A DNA stretch of 64,000 bases, taken from Microvelia longipes. Taxonomy: Eukaryota; Arthropoda; Insecta; Hemiptera; Veliidae. Numbering within the stretch: the first letter of the stretch is position 1; the number at the start of each line of letters is the position of its first letter. The notes beneath the pieces are model-generated. The model saw only the letters and a program-made list of their open reading frames with translations, did no database searches and was not told where the DNA came from. A program made the position numbers and the translations under genes. The DNA is taken from assembly GCA_018340805.1 (NCBI GenBank), contig JACMZG010001914.1:4293411-4357410 (forward strand). Reading direction: 5' to 3'. Of this stretch, positions 33,663 to 45,867 are shown one piece after another.

Positions 33663-34380
33663 CTTTAATTAACAATATTTAACTAAAATAATTTATAAAA
33701 TTAAATATTTATACAAATTTCACCACACTCCCTCTCTACCACGTTATTTTTATTGTTCTTCACATTTTTCTTCGCCTTTATTATTATTGAGCATGCGCAA
33801 TACTTGTGTTCTTTTTACATCACTAACCACAGTAACCGCGTGTATGCACAACAGCGAAATTATTTCCAAATTTTGAAGAACTAAACTTATAAAACCTTTA
33901 CGAGAGGCCAGGGACCATTGCCGCGGGTGAAATATCTTTAGGCTTCGTGATTTAAAAGCTTAAGTTGAAAACAAACAACTACTGGATCCATACTTGGCTT
34001 TTGTTTCGCGCCTGTAATTTGAAAGATATACTAATATTGCAATACTTAACTGTATTGTGATTGTTGCAGTTTCTTCAAAGATATGTTTCAAATGTTTATA
34101 CACAATGTTTATTACACCCTGATTAATTCAGCTTCATGTGGAGCTATAGCCATAAAATTGGTATCTACCCCCACTAACTTGACTTCTGGAAGTTCAAATA
34201 CCCCATTATTGTTTGGTAATCGTCTGGCATGAATGGCAATCTTATTACCAATACGTCTTTCCCTACAGTAACTTTAAAAAATTAACTTAGAGAGTACCTA
34301 TATATACATTATTTATTAGGATGAGGTTTAGCTATATGATCCTAAACGCAATATGTGTAATACTTGTGCTTGTCATTTGT
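33663..34380. other. nmd3 upstream region (likely promoter side)
   Basis: The - strand upstream of the nmd3 ATG. No TATA box or initiator stands out; a locally GC-richer stretch near 33900-34020 is the best guess for the transcription start zone. A stretch at 34130-34265 translates in pieces, but I cannot assign it. Confidence 0.35.
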
Positions 34381-34440
34381 TTAGGCCTGAAGATGGCCAA
34401 TGGGGTTGAAATATATTTTGCTGTTTAATAAAGCTTGTAG
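34380..34440 (+). other. CTGAAGA/GAAA hairpin motif
   Basis: CTGAAGATGGCCAATGGGGTTGAAA (34387-34411 region), then ttttgctgtttaataaag. Same layout as the motif at 42665, with weaker outer pairing. Confidence 0.45.
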
Positions 34441-35767
34441 AACTTAGCTCTAATGGAGTTTAACAACTTTTTCAATAGAAAAAACTTCTTTATTAAAAAA
34501 TATTGTTTTTAAATAAAAACTTAACAAGCTAATAAGAAATATATTTAATAATATAAATGAACATCAAGTTTTACATTTTAATTAAAAAATAAGTTGAATT
34601 TATTAATTCGCTAGGTTTAGGTGACGTCACAGGAGAAGGATTTTATACTAGTGGATGTTAAGATGATGATTTTTATAAGGGAAAAGTTAGTTGTTTCCAA
34701 CTAATCGGGAATATATAGTTCAAAATAAGGTTCAAATACACCATTAATTAAAAAACTTTACATCAATATTATGAAAATAAGTCCAAAATTAGATGCCAGG
34801 AGGATGAATTAAGTGTGGGAGGAAGGAGTTTACAATACTTTTCTTACATATCGTAGGAATGTAAGAAAAGTATTGTGTTTAGAACTGATAATCTGAAACC
34901 GGGATTTTACTCGCGTTATCCCTTTCAGGTGTTTAAAGACCTCCTGAGTTGTTTTACAAAGTTAACTGACTGTAAGTGTGTGTGCTATCATTGTTCCTCT
35001 GTGTGTGTTTAATCTAGAGCTATGTGTGTGTTCATGGTAGAGAGTTAAAAAATGACACAAAAATCAATATTTAGGTCTTTAGTTGAGCTATCCGAAATTT
35101 TTATTTTCATGACGTCAATTTTCAAAAATTTTGAAAATTCATAAAACACGAAAGAATGATCGGATCAATGTGAAATTTAGACCAATGCATGACCCAAGTT
35201 TCATCTCTTTATCATCATTTGTTCAATTTGTAACGTATGACATATATATACGTTTTTTAAAAAGTTGTTAAAATCTATAATAAATCCAATTAAGTTGAAA
35301 TTTGGTACAAGTGTACCCCTTGTAATAAATAAGGGAACTAAGTTTTATTTTATGGCTCGTATATCTTTGGTTTTTGTTGGATCCTTAATGTTAAGCAGTA
35401 TTGAGCAGAGTCAATAAAGGTGACGTGTAGGAATAAGAGATCCTGAGAAAGGAGTCAAAACACAGACTGTAATGTAAATTATGTAATTTCCATATTGCAA
35501 GGGGATGAGCAAAGCGAGTCCAAAAAGATGAGAATAAGGGTAGCGAATCCGATATGGTGAAGAGAAGTTCCGAGTCACCCTGTAAATAATATGTTTAAAA
35601 TCATTCTTTAACGAGATAACATAATCGTTATATTAATTTTACTAATTAACATAATATGTTGTCGTACTGGTCCTCTGTAAATGTTGCCGCCTCGTCATGT
35701 CTTCACACTCTCATATGCCCAAATATAGACATTAATTAGGATCCTAAATAATGAAGTATAATAAACT
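34441..35767. other. Intergenic region between nmd3 and cwc27
   Basis: Apart from the hairpin at 34833 and the short dispersed repeat at 35505-35582 (agcgaatccgatatggtgaa, gaagttccgag) I see no gene. The cwc27 3' UTR must lie in its right part. Confidence 0.45.
34833..34877. repeat. 17-bp-arm inverted repeat (hairpin)
   Basis: caatacttttcttacat and its reverse complement are separated by about 11 bases. It lies between nmd3 and cwc27, too far from either end to call a terminator. Confidence 0.75.
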
Positions 35768-36943
35768 TTACTTTTTCATTTTTTTAGAGCTATCTTGCCT
35801 TTTTCTTACATTAATTTCATTCCTAGGATCTGTGATTTCAAACCAGTCATTGCTCTTGGTATTGGCATCTTTGGCTAATTTGAGCTGTCTGTCGTCACAC
35901 TTAAATTGATGCACCATCCATTTATCACTGTTGAAGTCGGTGACAGTTTCACTCATATCTTCCGAACTATTGTACAGATCATCAATTTTTCTTTTAAATT
36001 TATTTAACATTTGTAGAGTTAATTCTTCCCGCGATTTTCCTTTAGGTTTTAAATTCTTTTTGAGAGCTTCATATTTAGATCTTTCTGTTAATAAATCGTC
36101 AATCGATTCTTTCTTAACTTCACTACTTTCTCCTTCTTTTGATTTTAACGTTTCTTTTATTTTATTTTTAAATTTTTCTTTAGCATCGTTTATATTTTCA
36201 GTCTCTTTCTTATCATCTTGAGGTATCGCTGCTTCCGAACTCAGTTTAGGATCATCGATTATATCGTGAATAGATTTACTTTTCTTTTCTGTTATCATTT
36301 CACTCAAATCATTTTCGTCCTCTTCAGCTTCCTCGCCGAATGACAATAACTTAAAATTTTTAACACCTTTATCCTTTTTCTTTTTAACTTTTTCAACTTT
36401 TACTTCACTGACCCTCGGGACAATATCGGGGAAAGGATTGTTTAAAACATCAGTTTTAATAATTTTGGGGGGGAAGGTCGGTCTATCTTCATGGTCTGTT
36501 TCAAGTTCATCAAATTTAACCATATTATAAATTGTATCACCAGCTATTTTAGCAAATATCGTGTGTTTATTCTGTAATTCTTGAGTGGGTCCTAACGTAA
36601 AGAAGAATTGTGATCCGTTATCATCGTTCCCTGTGTTGGCCAGAGCAACCAGCCCTCTGCGCACAAATCTAAGCCTAGAGTGAATCTCATTTTTAAACGG
36701 AGCTCCGTAAATTGATTCCCCTCCCATGCCTGTTCCATCAGGATCTCCTCCTTGAGCTATAAAACCTTTAATTACTCTATGAAATATTGTATTATTATAA
36801 TAACCCTCTAAACAGAGCTGCACAAAGTTCCTGCAAGCTTTAGGAGCCTCCCTAGACCACAGTTCGATGTCTAAGTCGCCTAAAGAAGTTTTAATTAGTA
36901 CCTTACCGTTAGTAGGTGGCTCTTGAATGTAAATATTACTCAT
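35768..36943 (-). CDS. cwc27: Spliceosome-associated cyclophilin-like protein CWC27, single exon
   Basis: Nuclear protein of the activated spliceosome (works with CWC22), 391 residues; the human protein has 472. Residues 1-10 read MSNIYIQEPP, the conserved CWC27 start. Residues 13-165 form the cyclophilin domain: FHRVIKGFIAQGGDPDGTGM (54-73), GGESIYGAPF and NGSQFFFTLG (109-118). The position of the usual active-site Trp is Glu122 (QELQNKHTIF), as in CWC27 orthologues thought to lack isomerase activity. A Lys/Glu-rich linker follows with FKLLSFGEEAEEDEN, then a predicted coiled coil (KSREELTLQMLNKFKRKIDD) and the C-terminal motif DWFEITDPRNEINVRKRQ. No intron is present. The frame is intact, so a functional gene is likely; an intact retrocopy is the alternative. 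Confidence 0.96.
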   Translation of the reverse strand: MSNIYIQEPPTNGKVLIKTSLGDLDIELWSREAPKACRNFVQLCLEGYYNNTIFHRVIKGFIAQGGDPDGTGMGGESIYGAPFKNEIHSRLRFVRRGLVALANTGNDDNGSQFFFTLGPTQELQNKHTIFAKIAGDTIYNMVKFDELETDHEDRPTFPPKIIKTDVLNNPFPDIVPRVSEVKVEKVKKKKDKGVKNFKLLSFGEEAEEDENDLSEMITEKKSKSIHDIIDDPKLSSEAAIPQDDKKETENINDAKEKFKNKIKETLKSKEGESSEVKKESIDDLLTERSKYEALKKNLKPKGKSREELTLQMLNKFKRKIDDLYNSSEDMSETVTDFNSDKWMVHQFKCDDRQLKLAKDANTKSNDWFEITDPRNEINVRKRQDSSKKMKK

Positions 36944-37896
36944 TTTTTAAAAATCCGATATAAAAACTGTCCAAAAATAACAATAAAGATCACTATCGCC
37001 TACTTTAATGCATGAACTTTAACAAAACTAAAATTAAAATAAAAAATCGTATCTCAAAAATCAAATCAATCATAACATAACCTGCAAAAATTTGGTTATA
37101 GCCTTCTTTTTTCTTCATCTTCATCATTCTCTGTTTATTGTCTTTAACTTAATATTTAATTACGCACTGTTTTTGTTAAACTAACTTTATTTTATTAAGG
37201 GGAGCTATAGAACCACTTCTTTTTTTTAAAGATACAGAATGTAAGCTTAAATAGAAATATCGTTAATAGTGATATGATAATAATATTATAAATATGATAC
37301 ATTTATAGTTTATAAATGTTATGTTGGTCATTTTAAGAATAAGAATAAGAATGCTTTAATATTGTTGTTAATTTCACAATTATTATCAAAAGGAGATGTT
37401 GAAAGAGCAGGAGTAAAATCTCCTGAAATATCTCCTTTTTCCATAAAAAAAATAAATGTCATTTGTTTAAATGTTTTGTTTATCTATTTTATATGGAAAT
37501 AAAGTTTTTATTTATTTATTTATTTTATTTTATATTATAATATGATTATAGTTGCACTAGCTGCATTCATTATGACGCCCCCTAAATGTATTTTAAAAGT
37601 TTAATAAAGAATTAAAATTAAATCGCCCCTTAGATAAATTTATTAATTAATAATATGTTTTAAAATGATTATAAATGAATAAATAAAATTAAGTCATTAT
37701 TTAGACATAAATTATTTACTATCTGTAACAATACTACTACTAACTGTAGTTATGACACAAAGGAGTTAAAATGTATAGCTTTCTTTCATAAATAACTTGT
37801 AAAAATGAATCCAATCTTTTCCTAAATATAATAAAAATAATTTTATGTTTTATTTATTCCATACGAAATGTTTTTAAGTTTCTCATTTTTGCCTCC
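36944..37896. other. Region upstream of cwc27
   Basis: AT-rich, holding the cwc27 promoter by position. A short stem (gaaaaaggagatatttcagg against tcctgaaatatctccttttt-type halves, about 37385-37442) is visible. No other gene. Confidence 0.4.
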
Positions 37897-37897
37897 A

Positions 37898-38116
37898 TAG
37901 CTGCGGTCGTATAGTACTGGACTTCGGCACCGAAAGTCCGGGGTTCACAGCCCAGGCTGTGCTCTCAGTTTTTATGAATAGAATTCGATGCAAAAAGGTT
38001 TCGCCAACTTTAGCTTTACTTTGAGCATAGTAGATGTGACCCGAGGTGGTTCCCGCAGGGTGAATACCCCGAAGGGCCGAAAGGCCCTAAAACGGGCATT
38101 ATTATTATTATTATTA
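37898..38116 (+). mobile_element. SINE-A copy 1 (tRNA-derived)
   Basis: The tRNA-like head tagctgcggtcgtatagtac is followed by box B GGTTCACAGCC (37942-37952). The body contains atagtagatgtgacccgagg and ggccgaaaggccctaaa, and the tail is (ATT)n. The copy at 55466-55681 matches over the whole length at about 90 percent by eye. Confidence 0.85.
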
Positions 38117-38259
38117 TTTTTTTCTCAATCATTAATTATTTCATTGTATTGTTTTGTATTGCATATATTGGACTAAAAGTCCTTTTTAATTCTATAAATA
38201 AAAAAATAAATATGATAATAGTATGTTAGTATTATACTGCTTAGCATTAGTATTTAAGC

Positions 38260-38393
<134 letters not shown>

Positions 38394-38404
38394 TTTTGAC
38401 CCAA

Positions 38405-39840
38405 TTTTTTTGTTCATCTAGTCCAAAAAACAGAAGTAAAGGATCATTAAAACAACAATTTTTTATATTAATTTTTATTAAATAATAATAATTTGTATAT
38501 TTTGATTACTATAATACAATTTTGTTTATTAAAAATTTTCCAAGTATTAATCATTTATTTTGTTTTATTTAAAGCATTTTACAACATTTTTTTATTTATA
38601 ATTTAAAAAGCCATTCAGCAACCTCTGTAAACACAACCTTATCTCATAAACATATTATATACTAAACATTTTTATGCTATATTTATTACATTTTCTTATT
38701 TATAATCATAAAAAAACTAAAAATATTTTTTTATAAATTTACAAATAGAGACTGAAAGAGCTTTTATTAAATTGTAGGTTCCTTTTTTATGCAAGTCATT
38801 GGAGATTTTTTTCTTGGATTGTCGTGAGAGAAACAAGGTATGTTGACTACCTAGTTACGTAGGTACGTAGTTTTCAACCTCATACACCACATGTAGTCGA
38901 AAAATATTGTAGGATTGCAAATACCATTATACAAACACTCTTTTGTGTAAAATAATTTCTGACCTTCCTCAACAATCTTCCTATCTACTTAAAACTATTT
39001 TTTTTAGAAAATCTAGTTTTGTAAAAAAACTGGATTTTTTAACTTTTTGACTTTGAAGAAAGCAATACATTTTTTCTGTTTCAGTCTCTACTATAAAACG
39101 GTCAAATTAAAAAATACAATAAACCAAAAGAAATGCCAAATAATAGTCAAATTAATGAGTTATACAACTAAAAATTAAATGAATTAATTTATCATCCAAA
39201 ACCAACAAATTACAATTAAATTCAAATTAAAATATTTGATGTGGACAACAAGACAAAATTTGCTGAAATTTCATCAAATATTACCAAGAACCAATAAGAT
39301 TGGTTTGATGCCCTTAGCATGGGTTCAGTTAGTAATTAACAAGGAGAAATAGGTATTTGGATTCATTTAATTAAATGTTAAGTTTTTAAAATATAAAATC
39401 GTAAAGAACTACAATTAAATTAATTCATTTAAAAATTAATATTGATTATTACGTTTCTTTTTCAAATTACAAAGTAAAAAATTAATTTAATATGTGATAT
39501 GATTGACTTAAATGAAAAGCATTTTTATTATTTATATTTTATTTTAATTTTCAAGCAAAATAAAGACAAAACTAGCAGGACGCAGGCACTTACTATATCA
39601 ACGTTTTTATTATTTTATACTTAACATTTCTGATTAACTAAATCAATAATTTAGTAGGGAGGAGTTATTAGCTAGTATTTTAATATTATTATTTTATTAG
39701 TATTTATAATTATTAGCTAGTAGTGACATCTGTTGGTATAAATTGAGTACTAATTGATGACTGCATGTTTGTTCTAGTCGAGGTATGTTTAAAATAACAT
39801 CAAATAAAATTATATGGCTTTAAACAAAATTTGACTCTAC
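38405..39840. other. Gene desert, AT-rich
   Basis: Very AT-rich DNA without long open frames or recognisable repeats. Confidence 0.45.
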
Positions 39841-40800
39841 TAGAGAGACTTATAGTAGAGGGAGGATACGAGAACTCTTATCATTTTCAGGGTAGCTTTG
39901 TACCAAACCAGTACATTGGGGATGTCATTTAAGCGAATTTTCAAAGAAAAAAATAGCTTAGGAGGTTGGGGTCATGGACGGGTGGAAGTAGATTTTTTAA
40001 AAAGGGGGGTCTCCCTGATCAAGATGGTCTCCCTGTACCAGATGTTCTATGGAACACAATAACTTTCAAACACTTTCTTGGATGGATCGAAATAAAACTT
40101 AGTAAAAAATCAACCTTGCTAATGTCCCGAACCCTATTGTTTATGAAATATGTGAGACGTCATTAACCTACAAAAACGACCCGATAAACATTATAAAAAA
40201 ATCATAAATCTTCATATTAAGTTCAGATTGGGCTGAAATGTTTAAAACATATATTACTCTGAATGCTTCACAAGCATACAATGTTGCATTGGATTAACAG
40301 CATTAATTATGGTTTTATTGATTGACATATATATGTAAACAAAACCTTGTCATTGATTGACATGACGTAAACAAATCACGTATTTTTACTAATACATTCG
40401 GAAATTCGTTTTTATCGTGGAAGTATGCCACTTATACAAACCAATAATATGTGGCCGCAGAGTGGCAAAGAGGTCGAAGGACTCTTATTAGATTTTTTAT
40501 ACATTAATCATGATTTGACGCAATCATTTTTTGACTATGTTGTCTTAAATTAAGTAAATGATGAATTTGATCCTACTAAAACGCGAACCTACTAAAGGAG
40601 CTTGTTCCTCTTTCATTATAGAAGATTTTAAAAACGCTTTGAGGGGTGAAGTTATGTCTCTTTTATCATGAAGATTTGAAAACGTTTGGAACGGGGGATT
40701 ATCTCTCAGCTATATATATTTAACCATGATTTCACGCAATCATAATTTCTTGACTATTTTGTCTTGAATTAAGTAAAATGAATTTGATACCACTATAACA
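39840..40800. repeat. Repeat-derived block with internal duplications
   Basis: Includes the inverted partner of 3755-3910 (40055-40170) and two direct copies of a catgatttgacgcaatcatt / ttgactatnttgtctt-type unit at about 40505-40580 and 40725-40790. Probably an unclassified transposon; no coding frame. Confidence 0.5.
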
Positions 40801-42640
40801 TAATAGGCCCAGGGTGACATCCCTGGGAGGTGTCTGTTTTAAAATAGAAGACAATGAAACAATTGGAGGGAGGTTACTAAATTGTCCCTGTTTTGTAATA
40901 GAATATATCAAATTAGGTTGGTGGGGGGGGGGGGTATATTAATTAAAAAGTATAATTTGAGACCAACCTCGAACTGCAACTATTCATTTACTCAACAAAT
41001 TAATTTTCAGCACTCATTTAGACGGTTACTCCCTAATAATTTAACAAAGGGTGTATTGACCTAAGTCTGTTATAAAAATAAAGTTATATAACCAAATAAA
41101 TTATAAGTTTGATTATTATAGATTTGTATAAATAATTAAAAGTATTTGTGCCTAGAATATAACACACGGGTTATAATAATCAGTTGACAACATGGGAAAA
41201 TAATATGAGGGAGCCAATAAAGTTAATTCTGGATATTAAACCACCCCTACAACTTCATATCAGGGCAACCTTATTGGTTCTTTAACACTATTTTTCCACT
41301 CCGTCAACTGATTATAATCTTGTGTTATACTATAGAGCTGAGGCATGAACGACTTGAATGAAACTAGATTATAAGTTGTCTTATGATAATAATACAATAT
41401 ACATACAAGTATATACTGGATGCAACATTTCAGATACATCAATATAAAATTGTTAAAACAATGGGAGACATGATCCTAGAATTTTTAAAACAGACTCATG
41501 CCTGTTCATATTAACCATTATGTTCGGTAACCATTACCCAAGCACGGTAATTTTGTTACCATTTTTGGTAACTTTGAAAAGTTGAATTTGATCACACCTA
41601 TTGACTGTTTTGAAAATAACATTAAATTATTGCTGCCAAAATGTATTTGGCCAATAATAATTTTGACTCAAAATTTAGGTAATTTCTAACCAGGCAATTG
41701 TTACACATATATCTCATAATTTTTGATAAAAACCCCATGAAACAAATGTTTTAACACAAAAAAAGGATCAAATGTATCCTTCTTACTTTGCTTACAACAA
41801 AATATAGCATTTTTGGGTTTTAGTTTTTTAAAATAAATTCTGTTTTTTTTATCCGATTCCTCTCAGAATTGAAAGGAAGCAACTGAATAAGCCCACTCTG
41901 CCTCATACATATATTTATTTATTCAATAAATTTGTTTAATTATCACTTACTAACACCATAACAAATCAAGCTTTTTATAGCTAATTTATTTTTTTTAAAT
42001 ATTATTCATTGCCAAAAAATCACCATATAAAATATTACATAAATAACACACTCAATACATTTTATTTATTTACTATTTATTATTTTAAGAAATAAAACTT
42101 ATTTATTACTCTTTTAAAAAAGATAAACGAAGACTGATAGTCTTACAAACATACTTACGATTTTGATCATCTGACATGCCATGAAATATTAGAAAGTGAG
42201 GAAATTCTATTGGTCCATATCAACTCGACCCCTTAGTAGACCAATAGAATTCAATCCTTCCTGATTTTCGGCCAAATATCAACTGACAATAACTATAAAT
42301 ATTACAGTATGCGTGAAACAAATAATTTTAATAGGTATTTACAATTTATTATTTAATTGTGTATGAATTAGTGTATGAAAAGGAAAACAGTCGAGTGCTG
42401 AGTATGTGGCAGTTTTTTGTTTTGAGTATTTTACTTTTTTCTTTGTTAGAAACATAAACATAAGTCTGACTCAATCTCAAGAAATGCCCTTGAACTTAAA
42501 TTTGAAATTAAATTTTGTTTTATTTAATTATTTTATTTTTTATTGATTTATTTCATTATTTTGACTCGTGTTTTTAATTTGTTTACTTTTTGGTTAGTTT
42601 ATTTTTCTTTTTTGTTAGCTTTCTTTTATTTTTATGATTT
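40801..42640. other. Gene desert with a dispersed repeat at 41205-41310
   Basis: A G-run lies at about 40921-40934. An imperfect inverted pair lies at 42195-42260 (gaggaaattctattggtcca against ggaccaatagaattcaatcc). No gene seen. Confidence 0.45.
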
Positions 42641-42654
42641 ATTGTATTATTTTG

Positions 42655-42725
42655 TTTGTTAGGCTAGCACTGATGATGGCCTCTTGTTAGGTTGAAAGCT
42701 CTTTGCTATAAAGAAATATATTTTT
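42655..42725 (+). ncRNA. Hammerhead-ribozyme-like motif
   Basis: TAGCA (42665-42669), CTGATGA (42670-42676), a 17-base segment that can fold as a short stem with G-U pairs, GAAA (42694-42697), GCTCTT, then TGCTA (42704-42708), complementary to TAGCA. The order stem I, CUGANGA, stem II, GAAA, short stem III, cleavage site, stem I is that of a minimal type I hammerhead, known from Penelope-like elements. Stem III would have only two base pairs. No Penelope frame is adjacent. Motif-level evidence only. Confidence 0.35.
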
Positions 42726-43171
42726 GTGGAGAGACTTCTTCCTCTTTTATTAAGATGAACTCCATTAACGCTCACCTTAGTTCTTCCTCTTTAGTTTGTT
42801 TCCCCAAGCTACTAAATACAATCATCGCCATTAAGATTAAAATACGACACCAACATACAAAGCTATCAGAAGTTTTCCTTGTAACTCATAATTTCCCACA
42901 AACAGCAAAGCAATAAAACAGTTATACATTTAATTAAAAAATAAGTTCGTCAAAAAAAAATATTATATCAAAATACAGTGAATATATTATAAATGAGAAA
43001 AATGAAGTTTTGAAACCTAGCTGTCAGCAATATTAGAGAGAAAATGCTCATTTCCTAAAGGAAGAATTAGCAAATCAAATAGTTTTTTTAATCTATTATA
43101 GAATTGTTAAAAAATAAATAATTAAAATAAATAAATTATAATTTATTTATTAATAAATAAATAAATTTATT

Positions 43172-43366
43172 ATGCTCTCTACCTGCACTACACTTTATTA
43201 AAGGACCTTAAGTTTTTAATAAATAAATAAATTTATTTATTTATTAAGTTTTAATAATAAATAAATAAATGAATTTATTTATTTAAAGACCTTAAGTTTT
43301 TAATTATAAATTTATTTATTTAAAACTTAAGGTCGTTTAACAAGGTTTAGCACAGGTAGAGAGCAT
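43172..43366. repeat. 195-bp imperfect palindrome
   Basis: atgctctctacctgcactac and ttaaaggaccttaagttttt recur inverted as aaaacttaaggtcgtttaac and gtgctacctctcgtac-like gtagagagcat. The centre is AATAAATAAA-type sequence. Confidence 0.8.
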
Positions 43367-44690
43367 GATAATAATGATAAGTACAAAAAGTTCCTCCTCA
43401 ATGTTTATTGATTTACCCAAAATTAGGAGAAAAACAAAGGCTTACACACTCGTTTTTAGAGAGAACGCGTTATTTATAATTGTTTTCAGAGTTAGAGTGT
43501 GAACTCTTAATTATAATAATTTTTCATCCAAAATTTATGATTTCCATTTCTGAAAAGCAGATTAAAAACTTCATTTTTCGCAAAATTGTGTTTTCTTAAT
43601 AAATAAAAAATATTAATTCTAAGAGCGATTTGTCTACGTTTAACATATAAAATATAAATATTGGACGTCTTAATTTGAAGTATAGATTAATTATTTTATG
43701 AAAACAATTGACAGCTGCATGTATCAATAATTAGCAAATACCGAAATGGGCGTTTTTTTTTATCTTGATGAAGGTTTTTATTTCTATATAAAGACTGAAA
43801 TTCGTATCTTCATTAAAAATTTTGAGTTTCACCCCTCTCGCTGATGATTAAAGGTGTCGGCAGGCTTTTTATTTTAATTTGCCAAGGTGCCACGCATTTT
43901 TTAAGTCCTTTTTCAGTCTTCTAATAAAATTTGTCCAGGTGTGCTGTGTGGTGGCATTTTCCATAAATGTAATTTTCGGAATAAAATTAGCATTTATGTC
44001 TCATTGTCACTGAGGTTCGCGGTATGCTTCACAATTTATAAAACGTAATTTTTATAAATATTTTTACAAAAAAAGTTTAATTGCAGGTACCATTAAATTG
44101 TAGTACCCTTGGCAGGCCAAAGGTACTACTTTATGTATGTACCAAAATGTATGGCAAAAATGTATTATGTATGGGCCAAAAGACATACATTAATGTATGT
44201 ATTTTTTCATATTATTTAAAATTATTTTATTTATTTGTTTACTTTATTCATCCCGTACACTCTTACACCCTGGTAGGTATCTAGCTGATACATGTTTTTT
44301 TTTCTTTGGTCAATAATTTCTAATTTATTAAAAAAATATTTTAAATTAACACCTCACATGCCTAAATGGTAGTTATTAATAGTTTTACTCATTATTAGTC
44401 CACATTTTTGAAGTAATTGTGTAACATATATATGCGGGGAAATCCCAGCGGAGCTCCAGGTAGAGGGTTAAGGAATCCTCTGACTACATAGTAGGCTTGG
44501 AGCATTACTTATTTTTGCATATTTAAGTAAAGATTTTTTTTTAAAATTATTTTTATACTTATTTTTCTTATATTTAAATCTGGTAATTGACGTTATAGAC
44601 AGGTCTATGCCTATTTCCCCTTTTAATTAAATTGTATAACCATATTGCTATAATATGGTGAAATAATATTTAAATTATAAGCACTAGTGG
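43367..44690. other. Gene desert, nothing firm
   Basis: A small cluster of atgtatgt motifs with partly inverted layout lies at 44085-44200. No gene. Confidence 0.4.
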
Positions 44691-44691
44691 A

Positions 44692-45070
44692 TTTTTTACC
44701 ATAAGGATGTAAATAAAAGTCTATCCACAAATACATTTCAACCAATGTAATGATGACAAAACCGGCTTTCAACCTAATACAGGTCATCCTCAGTGCCGGT
44801 GAGAAGAAGCTAATTTTTCCTCTTGAGTCTTGTTATTAGATTTGAGACTGGATGCAGACAAATCTAAGTCTGGAGTCAAATCTGGAGTCTGCATCCAGTC
44901 TCAAATCTAATAACAAGACTCAAGAGGAAAAATTAGCTTCTTCTCACTGGCACTGAGGATGCCAGTGATGCACTGAGGCTTTCAACCTGTATTAGGTTGA
45001 AAGCCGGTTTTTTCATCATTACATTGGTTGAATTTGTGGATAGACTTTTATTTACATCCTTATGGTAAAA
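44692..45070. mobile_element. Near-perfect 380-bp palindrome (foldback element)
   Basis: Arms of about 175 bp: taccataaggatgtaaataa at the left end and its inverse at the right end; the middle arms carry ctcaagaggaaaaattagct and inverse. Each arm has a ctgaggatg...gttgaaagccgg segment. The arms are almost identical, so the structure is young or maintained by conversion. Confidence 0.9.
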
Positions 45071-45865
45071 TAAATATTACTGTAATTTGTTTAAATTATA
45101 AAACCATATTAATTTGGTTTCATTTCATATTATACATACTTACTGTCTAGTATACATTACTGTCTAGTACTTAAGCCAATGATAGATATTTGAAGCTGTC
45201 AATTTTTTTTCTTAATATAAATTAACAGTAGAATTAAGTGACTAGATTTTTATTTAGGGTCACACAGTGAGTTAAAAAATTATTTAATATAATCTCTAAT
45301 TAAATAATTTTAAATTTGTCCAAAGTTTTTTTTTATTGACTATTAAAACTCCTTAGTACCTCATGATATAGTGTTTATTGACAGAGCCTGCTTTTAGCCT
45401 TATGGTCACCATTAGTGTCTTATGTACTATGTATGAAGAAAATTCTGAATTTTTCTTGCAGGGCGAGACAAATGTAATAGAAGTGACACCTGGGTCAGAC
45501 CAACAAGTTTAGATATGAAGGTTATTTCTGTCAGACACGAGTTTTACATTTTTTGGTTGAGTTGACTCAAAGTTTTAAAAGAGTCATTTTCCACATAATA
45601 TTAATCTAGGCTAGAGGTAAATATTTACAATAAAAACAATAATATTACAACCAAGCCATGTATATGACAATCTTAAGAGCATAGAGTTATTTTTTCCATC
45701 AAAACATAATTTATTAACAACATAAATGTCAGCTCGTGATCTTGTTAAATGTGATCTTGTATATAAAGACTTATTATTAAATTGATGACAAAAATGTAAA
45801 TAAAAGTAATGTAATTATAAGGAAATATCATATTTGGGCAAATAATAAAAACACAAGTTGAATCA
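45071..45865. other. Gene desert, nothing firm
   Basis: AT-rich, with no recognisable gene or repeat family before the minisatellite at 45868. Confidence 0.4.
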
Positions 45866-45867
45866 GT

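Noticed and set aside
34130..34265. Possible exon or element fragment upstream of nmd3
   Set aside because: Short pieces translate on both strands but show no motif or splice pattern that I can assign.
37898..37975. Possible functional tRNA gene
   Set aside because: Box A and B are present, but the cloverleaf is incomplete and the segment continues into a repeated body with an ATT tail, so it is a SINE head.
44787..44810. Hammerhead reading of the palindrome arm
   Set aside because: CTGAGGA and GAAA are present, but GAAA is followed directly by the stem I partner, leaving no stem III or cleavage site.
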